From NCBI GenBank assembly GCA_041482015.1, contig JBGPCZ010000121.1, positions 1 to 18,506 on the forward strand: 18,506 nucleotides of DNA. The letters run 5' to 3'. Within the stretch, counting starts at the first letter, position 1. Every line of letters starts with the position of its first letter. Origin of the DNA: JACQFK01 sp041482015 (GTDB taxonomy: Bacteria; Planctomycetota; MHYJ01; JACPRB01). A program made the position numbers and the translations under genes. Positions 1 to 7,189 of the stretch are shown in pieces. The notes beneath the pieces were generated by a model. It searched no databases, was not told where the DNA came from, and saw only the letters and a program-made list of their open reading frames with translations.

Positions 1-806
1 AGGCCGTACGTCCCCATCTTCAGCAGCACGCCGGCCAGGATGACCGAGATCGGCGTCGGCGCCTCGACGTGCGCGTCGGGCAGCCAGGTGTGGAACGGGA
101 AGACCGGCACCTTGATGGCAAACCCGATGTAGAGCCCGAGGAACGCCGCGCGCCACCAGCCTCCCGTGAAGAACTTCGGCCCTTCCCTCGCGAGGACGGT
201 CAGGTCGAACGTGTGGGGCTCGACCGTGAAGTACATCGCGATCATGACGACGAGCATCAGAACCGAGCCGGCCAGCGTGTAGAGGAAGAACTTGATCGCC
301 GCGTACTCGCGCCGCGGGCCGCCCCAGATCCCGATCAGGAAGTACATCGGGAGGAGCATGACTTCCCAGAAGACATAGAAGAGGAAGAAGTCGAGCGACT
401 CGAAGACGCCCATCATGCCCGCCTCGAGGAGCAGGAAGAGAGCGAAGTAGCCCTTGATGCCCTTGTTGTTCTGCCAGTGCTCGATGCCCCACGACGCGAG
501 CACGCAGATGAACGACAGGATGCCCGTCAGGAGCACCATCGTGACGGAAAGGCCGTCGACGCCGAGGTAGTACTGGATGTTGAAGGACTGGATCCACGTC
601 ATCTTCTCAACGAGGTGGAACTGGGCATCGATCGTGCCGCGATTGAACTCCCGGACCACGACGATCGACGCCCCCAGCGCGACGAGCGACGCGAGCGCCG
701 CGATCCACTTGACCGCCTGGTTCGCCCCGCGGGGCAGGAACGCGATCACGAGCGCCCCCACGATGGGCGCCCAGATCGTCACCGACAGGATGCCAAAGTG
801 ATCCAT
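1..806 (-). CDS. nuoM: NADH:quinone oxidoreductase subunit M (partial, C-terminus outside window)
   Basis: Antiporter-like proton-pumping subunit of the complex I membrane arm. The start is the ATG at 806-804, 5 bp after the nuoL stop, and the frame stays open to base 1, giving the first 268 residues. I translated the reverse strand by hand. It gives a hydrophobic protein with the NuoM signatures YYLGVDGLS near residue 75, a conserved F-Y-V-F-W-E-V-M-L-L-P-M-Y-F-L-I-G-I-W-G-G stretch (the TM5 glutamate of the proton channel), and VPVFPFHTWLPDAHVEAPT followed by ILAGVLLKMGTYG at the window edge. Identification is firm from motifs and from its place after nuoL. The C-terminal half and any nuoN lie beyond base 1. 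Confidence 0.95.
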   Translation of the reverse strand, partial: MDHFGILSVTIWAPIVGALVIAFLPRGANQAVKWIAALASLVALGASIVVVREFNRGTIDAQFHLVEKMTWIQSFNIQYYLGVDGLSVTMVLLTGILSFICVLASWGIEHWQNNKGIKGYFALFLLLEAGMMGVFESLDFFLFYVFWEVMLLPMYFLIGIWGGPRREYAAIKFFLYTLAGSVLMLVVMIAMYFTVEPHTFDLTVLAREGPKFFTGGWWRAAFLGLYIGFAIKVPVFPFHTWLPDAHVEAPTPISVILAGVLLKMGTYG

Positions 807-811
807 CGTCG

Positions 812-3220
812 CTAACCCCCAAAGATCGCGGAGAGCCGGTGGACGAGATCGGGCCACGTCAGGAACAGGCAGAACGCGGCGATCACGAAGAGCCCGCCCA
901 CGAGGGCGAACGTCAGGTAGTCCTTGATGTTGCCGGTCTGGAGCCGCCGGATCTTCTGGCCCGCCGCCTGGGTCGCATTGGCGGCGGCGTTCACCGCGGC
1001 GTCGACCACCTCGTTGTCGAAGTAGCCCGTCCCCCTGGACATCGTCGAGCCGCAGCGGGCGACGCCGTTCACCGAGCCGTCGACGACCTCGTTGTCGAAC
1101 CGTCCGGCCACCTCGTTCAGGTTGAGGAGCGGCTGGACGACGGTCGCGTCGTACAGCTCGTCGACCCGGTACTTGTTGAGGACGAGGTCGTAAAGATCGT
1201 GGTGCTTCTCGGCGAAGTCCTTCGCGGGCACACCGTTGCGTTTGCCATAGACGTACACGGCGGCCCCGATCCCCGACAGGGCGACCACCGTCGAGAGGAT
1301 CATGAAGCCGATCTCCGTCCCGTGCGACTCTTCGTGGGCCGGGGCGTGGCCGGTCGCATGGCCGCCGAAGACGGGCTCCAGCCAGTGGCCGAACTGGTCA
1401 CCGCCCGGGAACCAGTGGGGCATGCCGAGCAGCCCGACCAGGCACGAGCCCGCGGCCAGGACGACGAGCGCGACGAGCATCGACGTCGGCGACTCGTGCG
1501 GCTCGCCCGGCTGGCCATGACCGTGGCCCGCGTCGTGCGCGTCGTGCGGAGAGTGGGCGTCCGCGGCGGCGTGCTCGTCGTGCTTCCCGACCTTCCCGAG
1601 GTCGAGCACCGACTCGTCGGTCGGAAGATCGTGAGCGGGGCTCGACTCGTCCCGGCTGTGCGCGTCGTGCTCCTTCTTCTTCTCGTCGTCCTCGTCCATC
1701 CAATCCGGAAGGTCGACGCCGCCGCCCGAGAACGACGAGGCCTGGGCCCACATGGCCCGGCCGTAGAAGGTCTTGATCACGAGCCGGGTCATGTAAAACG
1801 CGGTGAAGAGCGCGGCGAGGACCCCGACCGCCCAGAGGATCCAGCCCGGCAGGAGGAGCTCGTGCGCGTTGAACGTCTTCCAGAGGATCTCGTCCTTCGA
1901 GAAGAAGCCGGCGAAGGGGAAAATCCCCGCGATGGCGAGCGTCGACAGACCGAACGTGATCCACGTCACCCGCATCTTCGATTTCAGCCCGCCCATCTTC
2001 CGGATGTCCTGCTCGTGACCCATCCCGTGGATCACGGAGCCCGACCCGAGGAAGAGGCAGGCCTTGAAGAACGCGTGGGTGAAGAGGTGGAAGACGCCCG
2101 CCGCGTACGCCCCGACGCCCACGCCCATGAACATGAAGCCGAGCTGCGAAACGGTCGAGTAGGCGAGCACCTTCTTGATGTCGTTCTGCGCGATCCCGAT
2201 CGAGCCGGCGAACAGCGCGGTGATCGCGCCGACAGTCGCGACGACCGTCATCGCCGTCGGGGTCAGCACGTAGAGGAAGTTCATACGGGCGATCATGTAG
2301 ACGCCCGCGGTCACCATCGTTGCCGCGTGGATGAGCGCGCTGACGGGCGTGGGTCCCGCCATCGCGTCGGGCAGCCACGTATAGAGCGGCAGCTGCGCGC
2401 TCTTCCCCGTCGCGCCGATGAACATCATGATCCCGATGAACGTCGCCGTCCCGGAGAGGGCGTTCGGATGGTCGTGGATCGCGTTCTTGATCCCGTCGAA
2501 GTCGACCGTCCAGGTTCCCGTCTTCACGCCGATCGTGACGAAGAGCGTCAGGACGCCGATCGTGAAGGCGAGGTCGCCGATGCGGTTCACGATGAACGCC
2601 TTCATGCCGGCGATCGCGTTCTCCTTCTTCTCGTACCAGAAGCCGATCAGGAGGTACGAGCAGAGGCCCACGCCCTCCCATCCGACGAACATGAGGATGA
2701 GGCTCGAGGCCATCACGAGGACGAGCATGAACGCGGTGAAGAGGTTGAGGTAGGCGAAGAACCTCGCGTAGCGCTTCTCCTCGGCCATGTAGCCGATCGA
2801 GTACACGTGGATGAGGAACGCGATGTTGGTGACGACCAGGATCATGACGCACGTCAGCTGGTCGACCACGAGGCGGTGGTTCACGATGACGGCCATGACC
2901 CCCGAAGGCAGCCCGTTCGTCCCCATGATGTGGATCCACGCACCGAGCGACCCCTCGATCGGATGGCCCGATTTCCGCACCTCGGAGAACGCGAACCATG
3001 AGAGCGCCGCGCTGACGAGGACGACGCCGCACGAAATGAAGCTGACGACCGGCTTGGGCAGGTGCCGCGTCCCGATGAAGACCTGGAAGACGAACCCGAT
3101 CGCCGGGAGGATGGGGATCAGCCAGAGCCACCGCAGGTTTTCCGGGACCGCGGCGGCGGCATGGGACTCCATGGGCCCCTGCACGAGCGACGCCACCAGG
3201 ACGAGGGACGATTGAATCAT
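812..3220 (-). CDS. nuoL: NADH:quinone oxidoreductase subunit L, enlarged
   Basis: Distal proton-pumping subunit of complex I. At 802 residues it is much longer than the roughly 610-650 typical of the family. Conserved channel residues are visible: WEGVGLCSYLLIGFW with Glu182, a lysine in ATGKSAQLPLYTWLPDA (Lys273), the histidines of SALIHAATMVTAGVY, and the FSKDEIL lysine (Lys442). Much of the extra length is a His/Asp/Glu-rich loop at residues about 500-578, between two membrane segments. A second His-rich stretch lies at 620-633. The C-terminal lateral-helix region (about 680-765) carries a repeated FDNEVVD motif before the last TM. The ATG at 3220-3218 directly abuts the nuoK stop, and nuoM follows after 5 bp, so translation is probably coupled. 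Confidence 0.96.
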   Translation of the reverse strand: MIQSSLVLVASLVQGPMESHAAAAVPENLRWLWLIPILPAIGFVFQVFIGTRHLPKPVVSFISCGVVLVSAALSWFAFSEVRKSGHPIEGSLGAWIHIMGTNGLPSGVMAVIVNHRLVVDQLTCVMILVVTNIAFLIHVYSIGYMAEEKRYARFFAYLNLFTAFMLVLVMASSLILMFVGWEGVGLCSYLLIGFWYEKKENAIAGMKAFIVNRIGDLAFTIGVLTLFVTIGVKTGTWTVDFDGIKNAIHDHPNALSGTATFIGIMMFIGATGKSAQLPLYTWLPDAMAGPTPVSALIHAATMVTAGVYMIARMNFLYVLTPTAMTVVATVGAITALFAGSIGIAQNDIKKVLAYSTVSQLGFMFMGVGVGAYAAGVFHLFTHAFFKACLFLGSGSVIHGMGHEQDIRKMGGLKSKMRVTWITFGLSTLAIAGIFPFAGFFSKDEILWKTFNAHELLLPGWILWAVGVLAALFTAFYMTRLVIKTFYGRAMWAQASSFSGGGVDLPDWMDEDDEKKKEHDAHSRDESSPAHDLPTDESVLDLGKVGKHDEHAAADAHSPHDAHDAGHGHGQPGEPHESPTSMLVALVVLAAGSCLVGLLGMPHWFPGGDQFGHWLEPVFGGHATGHAPAHEESHGTEIGFMILSTVVALSGIGAAVYVYGKRNGVPAKDFAEKHHDLYDLVLNKYRVDELYDATVVQPLLNLNEVAGRFDNEVVDGSVNGVARCGSTMSRGTGYFDNEVVDAAVNAAANATQAAGQKIRRLQTGNIKDYLTFALVGGLFVIAAFCLFLTWPDLVHRLSAIFGG

Positions 3221-3541
3221 CTAGTCTTTCATCTGGTCCGCTTGGTCGACATCGACGCGGCCGAAGTTCTGGTAAATCCCGATGATGATCGCGAGCGCCA
3301 CGGCGGCCTCCGCCGCGGCGAGAAGCAGGACGAAGATCACGAACACGTTCCCGTGGATCCCGCCGATCCGCGTGTACTGCGAGAACGCCACGAAGTTGAT
3401 GTTCGCGGCGTTCAGCACCAGTTCAACGCCCATCAGGATCGAGACCGCGTTCTTCCGCGTCAGGATCGTGTAGACCCCCGCGCAGAAGATGATCGCGGAA
3501 AGGACGAGCATGTGCTCGAGGGGATGGTCGGTGAATTTCAT
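3221..3541 (-). CDS. nuoK: NADH:quinone oxidoreductase subunit K
   Basis: Small three-helix membrane subunit of complex I. It has 106 residues, close to the usual 100. I chose the ATG at 3541-3539 because it overlaps the nuoJ TGA by 4 bp (ATGA) and gives MKFTDHPLEHMLVLSAIIF, a normal NuoK start. A longer open frame upstream lies over nuoJ and is spurious. The two membrane glutamates essential in the family are present: Glu40 in ILMGVELVLNAANINFVAF and Glu78 in LLLAAAEAAVALAIIIGIY. The stop at 3221 abuts the nuoL ATG. Confidence 0.96.
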   Translation of the reverse strand: MKFTDHPLEHMLVLSAIIFCAGVYTILTRKNAVSILMGVELVLNAANINFVAFSQYTRIGGIHGNVFVIFVLLLAAAEAAVALAIIIGIYQNFGRVDVDQADQMKD

Positions 3542-4401
3542 TCCTTCACCTCCTTCCGCGCGAGGAAGGCGGCCCCGACGAGCGCGGCGAGGAGGAGCAT
3601 CGACACCGCCTCGAAGGCCAGGAGGTACGGATTCGCGAGCGCCCAGGCGATCGGCTCCGTCACGCCCTTGTAGACCCTGAAGTCCGGGTCTCCCTTGGGC
3701 GACATCCACGGCGTCAGGTCGCCGTCGGCGCCGACGAGCTTGAGCTGCCAGTTGTACGCGACCTCCTTCAGGCCGGAGAGTCGGACATAGGTCGTGTCGC
3801 CCTCGTCGGGGGGCGCGAGGGGAGCGCCGCCGAGCTTCTCGCCGCCCGGCGCCTGCACCTCAACCCGCAGCACCCCCGCGCGCCGGTCGGGCGGCACCGT
3901 CACGGCCACCACGACCTCGGTCTCGAACGTCGATCCGCCGCTGGCGATCCCGGTCCTCCCGTCCGCCTGGTACTGGGCAAGCGTGAAGGGCCCGTCCCGC
4001 CAGGGCTCGGCGCCGCGTCCCGCGTCCCACTTGTTCGGGCCGGGATGCGGAAGCGGGAGGATGATGACCACGAGCGCGAAGAGCAGGCAGAGCACCGCGC
4101 AGAACGCGGCCGGCCCGGGCGTCGACTCGTTCGAGACGTTGACGTCGGTGATCCGGTGGGTGAGCATTACCGCGAAGATGATGAGGACGAGGATGCCGCC
4201 CACGTAGATCAGGACCTGCGCCGCGGCGATGAAGTCCGCCTTCATGAGCGCGTAGAGCGCCGCCGCCGAGAAGAGCACCGCGAGCAGCGCGAACGCCGAG
4301 CGGACGATGTTCCGGCTGGCCGCGACGCCGACCGCGCCCGCGACCGCGGCGACGGCGAAGACGTAGAAGAGGACATTGACGATGATGTCGGAGGCCTGCA
4401 T
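3538..4401 (-). CDS. nuoJ: NADH:quinone oxidoreductase subunit J with inserted soluble domain
   Basis: Membrane subunit of complex I (ND6 homologue). It has 287 residues, versus about 170-200 in most bacteria. The start MQASDIIVNVLFYVFAVAAV at 4401 overlaps the nuoH TGA by one base (TGATG). Upstream in-frame ATGs fall inside nuoH and were not used. The conserved core is at residues 5-115: NIVRSAFALL, then ADFIAAAQVLIYVGGILVL, the pi-bulge helix. The last helix is at about 258-281 (NPYLLAFEAVSMLLLAALVG). Residues about 117-250 are a hydrophilic insertion with alternating beta-like strands (EVVVAVTVPPDRRAGVLRVEV, TTYVRLSGLKEVAYNWQLKL), possibly a small beta-sandwich. Known family topology would place it in the periplasm. 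nuoI, normally between nuoH and nuoJ, is absent. Confidence 0.93.
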   Translation of the reverse strand: MQASDIIVNVLFYVFAVAAVAGAVGVAASRNIVRSAFALLAVLFSAAALYALMKADFIAAAQVLIYVGGILVLIIFAVMLTHRITDVNVSNESTPGPAAFCAVLCLLFALVVIILPLPHPGPNKWDAGRGAEPWRDGPFTLAQYQADGRTGIASGGSTFETEVVVAVTVPPDRRAGVLRVEVQAPGGEKLGGAPLAPPDEGDTTYVRLSGLKEVAYNWQLKLVGADGDLTPWMSPKGDPDFRVYKGVTEPIAWALANPYLLAFEAVSMLLLAALVGAAFLARKEVKE

Positions 4402-5744
4402 CAGCGGGCCCCCCATCCGAAGAGCACCATCAGCCTCGCCCACCAGTGCGGCACCCCGTCCCACCACTGGGGCATCTTCGCGAGGAAGCCGATCGCGAGC
4501 AGGTTCATGAAGGCGAGCGGCGTGAGCTTCTTCCAGCAGAGGTCCATGAGCTGGTCGACGCGGTAGCGCGGGAGCGTCCAGCGGAGCCAGATCATGACGA
4601 AGAGGAGCGCAAAGATCTTCGAGGTGAACCAGAAGCCCCCCTCGACGAACCGGAACACCCCGGCGCTGAAGAGAAAGGAGTCATGGATCCCGGCGTGGCG
4701 CGCCTGGATCACGCCCACGAGGACGCCGATCCCCGAGCCGATCGTGAGGCCGATGAACGCGTCGAATCCCCGCTTCTTGATCCCGTAGCCCACCCCGGCG
4801 GCGACCAGCCCGCCGACCCCCGCGTAGACCGCCGAGGGGATGTCCGCGAAGGGCGGCAGCCATCCGCCGAGGAAGAACGTGACCGCGATCGCCGAGACCA
4901 CGAACATGTTGGCGTACTCGGCGAGGAAGAAGAAGCTGAACCGCATCCCCGAGTACTCCGTGTGGTAGCCCGCGACGAGCTCCGACTCGGCCTCGGGGAT
5001 GTCAAAAGGGGTCCGGTTGGTCTCCGCCAGCGCCGCAATGTAATAAATAAGGAAGGCCAGGGCCGTGAAGGGCGGGAACCGGTTGATGCCCCACGACCAG
5101 AGGCCGCCGTTCACGTCCTTGGCGAAGCCCCAAAGGAATCCCTTCTCCTGCGCCGCGCAAATCTGCTGCATGTCGAGCGTGCCGTAGACGAGCAGCATGC
5201 TGAGCAGCGTGAGGCCGATCGGCACCTCGTAGGAGACGATCTGCGCGGCCGAGCGCATCGCGCCGAAGAGCGCCCACTTCGAACCGCTCGCCCAGCCCGC
5301 CATCAGGATCCCGATGACCACCGAGCTCGAGACGGCGAGCAGGTAGAGGATGCCGATGTTGAAGGACGCGGGAGCCCAGCCCGGCGCGAACGGAAGCGCC
5401 ACCCAGCAGGCGAACGACCCGGCGAAGACGACATAGGGCGATAGCTTGAAGAGGAAGCGGTCCGTGTCCGTCGCGATGATGTCTTCCTTGATCATGAGCT
5501 TGAGCGCGTCGGCCAGCCACTGGAGGATGCCATGCGGCCCGACACGGTAAGGACCGACGCGCGCCTGCATGTGGGCCGCGACCTTCCGCTCGATCAGCGT
5601 CGAGAGGCCGGCGTAGACGGCGATCACGTTGATGAGCGCGGCGCCCACGGCAAAAATGCCCACGACGCCCCACAGGACGCCGCCGCTCCGGACGGCCGCC
5701 CAGATCGAGTAGGGGTCGAGCCAATCGATCGACGCAATCAACAT
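4401..5744 (-). CDS. nuoH: NADH:quinone oxidoreductase subunit H with extra hydrophobic insert
   Basis: Membrane subunit that links the quinone site to the proton channels (ND1 homologue). It has 447 residues, versus about 325-370 in well-studied bacteria. The quinone-pocket motif ERKVAAHMQARVGPYRVGP lies at residues 52-70. The acidic E-channel loop AETNRTPFDIPEAESELVAG and HTEYSGMRFSFFFLAEYANM lie at about 239-280. The C-terminal LRWTLPRYRVDQLM-CWKKLTPLAFMNLL is at 387-416. Between FFLGGWLPPF and the terminal helices, where E. coli has only a short loop, residues about 303-368 add two hydrophobic stretches (AVYAGVGGLVAAGVGYGI and FIGLTIGSGIGVLVGVI). The ATG at 5744 lies 20 bp after the nuoC stop with no obvious Shine-Dalgarno. 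Confidence 0.95.
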   Translation of the reverse strand: MLIASIDWLDPYSIWAAVRSGGVLWGVVGIFAVGAALINVIAVYAGLSTLIERKVAAHMQARVGPYRVGPHGILQWLADALKLMIKEDIIATDTDRFLFKLSPYVVFAGSFACWVALPFAPGWAPASFNIGILYLLAVSSSVVIGILMAGWASGSKWALFGAMRSAAQIVSYEVPIGLTLLSMLLVYGTLDMQQICAAQEKGFLWGFAKDVNGGLWSWGINRFPPFTALAFLIYYIAALAETNRTPFDIPEAESELVAGYHTEYSGMRFSFFFLAEYANMFVVSAIAVTFFLGGWLPPFADIPSAVYAGVGGLVAAGVGYGIKKRGFDAFIGLTIGSGIGVLVGVIQARHAGIHDSFLFSAGVFRFVEGGFWFTSKIFALLFVMIWLRWTLPRYRVDQLMDLCWKKLTPLAFMNLLAIGFLAKMPQWWDGVPHWWARLMVLFGWGAR

Positions 5745-5750
5745 TCTATT

Positions 5751-5770
5751 CAGCTTATTTCAGCTTATTT
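5751..5770. repeat. 10-bp tandem duplication at the nuoC/nuoH junction
   Basis: The 10-mer CAGCTTATTT occurs twice head to tail at 5751-5760 and 5761-5770, with a third partial copy (CAG) following. On the coding (minus) strand the first copy contains the nuoC TAA stop, and the second places another in-frame TAA 10 bp on. It occupies most of the short nuoC-nuoH spacer. It is a simple local duplication, with no function evident beyond setting the gene spacing. Confidence 0.8.
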
Positions 5771-6241
5771 CAGCGGGATCCCCTGGTACTCGTCGGGGAA
5801 TTCGTAGTCCTTGCGCAACGGGTAGCCCGGCCAGTCCTCCGGCAGAAGGATGCGCCGTAGGTCCGGGTGGTTGTCGAAGCGGATGCCGTACATATCGTAG
5901 GCCTCGCGCTCGTGCCAGTCGGCGGTCTTCCAGACGGACTCGACGCTCTCGACCGCCGGGTCCTCGCGGCCCACGTTGACTTTCAGCACGGCCCTCTGGT
6001 TCTTCGGGATCGAGTAGAGATGGTAGACGACCCAGAGGTCCTTGGTGTCGTCGGTCCCCGAGACGGAGGCCAAGAGGTCGAACTGCATCTCGAGGTCGGA
6101 CTGGAGCCAGCGGCAGACGGGCAGGAGCGCATCCTTCTTCAGGATGCAATAGGGGTCGCCCGGGCACTCGACGACGGAGGCCACGCCGTCGGGAAACCGC
6201 TCCTTGATCTTCTCGTACACCTGCTTGAACGCGAGCGACAT
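5765..6241 (-). CDS. nuoC: NADH:quinone oxidoreductase subunit C
   Basis: Peripheral-arm subunit of complex I (30-kDa subunit homologue), near the quinone-binding module, with no cofactor of its own. It has 158 residues. The family signature is clear near the C-terminus: WHEREAYDMYGIRFDNHPDL-RRILLPEDWPGYPLRKDYE (about 109-147). It is a stand-alone NuoC, not a NuoCD fusion: TAA follows at residue 159 and nuoH begins 20 bp later. It starts 3 bp after the nuoA stop, leaving no room for nuoB. It is the only peripheral-arm gene in this operon. NuoB and NuoD, its direct structural partners, must be encoded elsewhere. Confidence 0.95.
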   Translation of the reverse strand: MSLAFKQVYEKIKERFPDGVASVVECPGDPYCILKKDALLPVCRWLQSDLEMQFDLLASVSGTDDTKDLWVVYHLYSIPKNQRAVLKVNVGREDPAVESVESVWKTADWHEREAYDMYGIRFDNHPDLRRILLPEDWPGYPLRKDYEFPDEYQGIPLK

Positions 6242-6244
6242 GGC

Positions 6245-6658
6245 TCAGCGGGTCGAATCAGGGTCACGCGACGGGGGTTCACTATGGACTTCGCCCAGGC
6301 TCCGAAGCCACTCCAAGTCGCCCTTCACCCAGACGTAAGCGAAGCCGACGACGAGGATGCCCACGAAGAGGAGGAGCTCCAGGAACGCCAGGGGCCCCAG
6401 CTTGTTGAAGATCAGGGCCCACGGGAAGAGGACGGCGATTTCGACGTCGAAGATGAGGAAGATCAGCGCGATGATGTAGAAGCGGACGTTGAACTGGATC
6501 CAAGCCGACCCGATCGCCTCCTCGCCGCACTCGTAGGTCGTGAGCTTCTCGGGCGTCGGGTTGTTGGGCCGGAGGATACGGCCGAGGGTCAGCGAGCCGA
6601 AGATGAACCCGATGGAGATGACGATGTAGACGAGAACGTTGGCGAAATCGAAGTACAT
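6245..6658 (-). CDS. nuoA: NADH:quinone oxidoreductase subunit A
   Basis: First gene of the complex I operon (ND3 homologue), a three-helix membrane subunit of 137 residues. Signatures: the loop cysteine in TTYECGEEAIGSAW (Cys44), then IQFNVRFYIIALIFLIFDVE and IAVLFPWA (about 54-81), with the conserved Asp71 and Glu73. The third helix is at about 90-110. The C-terminal tail from about 120 is hydrophilic and specific to this organism. The ATG at 6658-6656 has no purine-rich Shine-Dalgarno upstream. A TATATT box ends 14 bp upstream of the ATG, so the transcript leader may be very short. Confidence 0.96.
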   Translation of the reverse strand: MYFDFANVLVYIVISIGFIFGSLTLGRILRPNNPTPEKLTTYECGEEAIGSAWIQFNVRFYIIALIFLIFDVEIAVLFPWALIFNKLGPLAFLELLLFVGILVVGFAYVWVKGDLEWLRSLGEVHSEPPSRDPDSTR

Positions 6659-6671
6659 GGGTGTTCGCGGG

Positions 6672-6701
6672 AATATACCAAAGGGGTCGAGGGGGGTGCA
6701 A
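6672..6701 (-). promoter_or_regulatory. Possible promoter of the nuo operon
   Basis: On the minus strand, TTGCAC (6701-6696) and TATATT (6677-6672) are separated by 18 bp. The -10-like box matches the sigma-70 consensus at five of six positions; the -35 at only three. The predicted start would fall near 6665, giving a leader of only about 7 nt before the nuoA ATG. It lies in the 118-bp gap between nuoA and the divergent lipoprotein gene. Tentative: only the -10 box is convincing. Confidence 0.35.
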
Positions 6702-6715
6702 CAAAAGGAGACTTA

Positions 6716-6744
6716 TTGACATTTCACCCATGAGCCACTACCTT
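6716..6744 (+). promoter_or_regulatory. Probable sigma-70-type promoter for the lipoprotein/cyclophilin-like pair
   Basis: A perfect TTGACA lies at 6716-6721, followed after exactly 17 bp by TACCTT (6739-6744), which keeps the TA...T positions of the -10 consensus. The predicted start near 6751 leaves a leader of about 26 nt before the ATG at 6777. It is one of the few AT-rich spots in the area. It diverges from the nuo operon within a shared 118-bp gap, so a common regulator could act on both. Confidence 0.5.
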
Positions 6745-6776
6745 AAGCCCCTCGATCCTCCGGGACGACGCGAGGA

Positions 6777-7187
6777 ATGATGAAGCCCTGGGTGCTGGCG
6801 GCGCTGCTCGTGGCGCTCCCGGGCTGCGAATCGGGGCCCAAGGTCGTGACCCCGCCGCAGACGACGGCACAGGCACTGCAGCCCGACCTGCCCTCCCCCG
6901 AGGGCTTCGTCTCGACGGAGAACGCGGTGAACGCGAATCCGACGGGGGCATGGCGGGTGGTGAACCAGTCGCTCGAGGGGAAGAACCGGCGAATCGAGGG
7001 CGCGGCGCAGTTCTACCGCGAGGCCTGGCCGAAGCACGGCTGGACGCTGGAGGACTCGAAGGGCGACGCGAAGAACGGGCCGCTCACGCTCGTCTTCGCG
7101 AACAAGAACGAGCGCGCGCGGATAGAGATCCGCGACGCGACCCGCGAGATGGTGGTGATCAAGCTTCACGTGGACAAGAAGGACTAG
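6777..7187 (+). CDS. Small predicted lipoprotein, function unknown
   Basis: 136-residue protein with a short hydrophobic leader and lipobox-like LPGC at residues 14-17. This predicts lipidation of Cys17 and a periplasm-facing anchor, although proline before the glycine is unusual. A low-complexity linker follows to about residue 50. A compact domain follows with FYREAWPKHGWTLED at about 79-93, then GPLTLVFANKNERARIEIRD and a final beta-like strand MVVIKLHVD. The domain resembles small alpha/beta domains in other bacterial lipoproteins, but I cannot name the family. GAGGA (6772-6776) touches the first ATG, so the second ATG at 6780 may be the real start. The next gene begins 2 bp after the stop, suggesting co-transcription. 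Confidence 0.75.
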   Translation: MMKPWVLAALLVALPGCESGPKVVTPPQTTAQALQPDLPSPEGFVSTENAVNANPTGAWRVVNQSLEGKNRRIEGAAQFYREAWPKHGWTLEDSKGDAKNGPLTLVFANKNERARIEIRDATREMVVIKLHVDKKD

Positions 7188-7189
7188 GA

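Noticed and set aside
69..815. 248-codon plus-strand open frame at the left edge
   Set aside because: It is antisense to nuoM, which I translated from the minus strand with its conserved motifs intact.
839..3001. 720-codon plus-strand open frame opposite nuoL
   Set aside because: Antisense shadow: extremely charged, no domains, and nuoL is clear on the other strand.
6950..7189. N-terminal extension of the cyclophilin-like protein
   Set aside because: It overlaps the lipoprotein gene out of frame. The start at 7190 gives a normal N-terminus with a TM helix.
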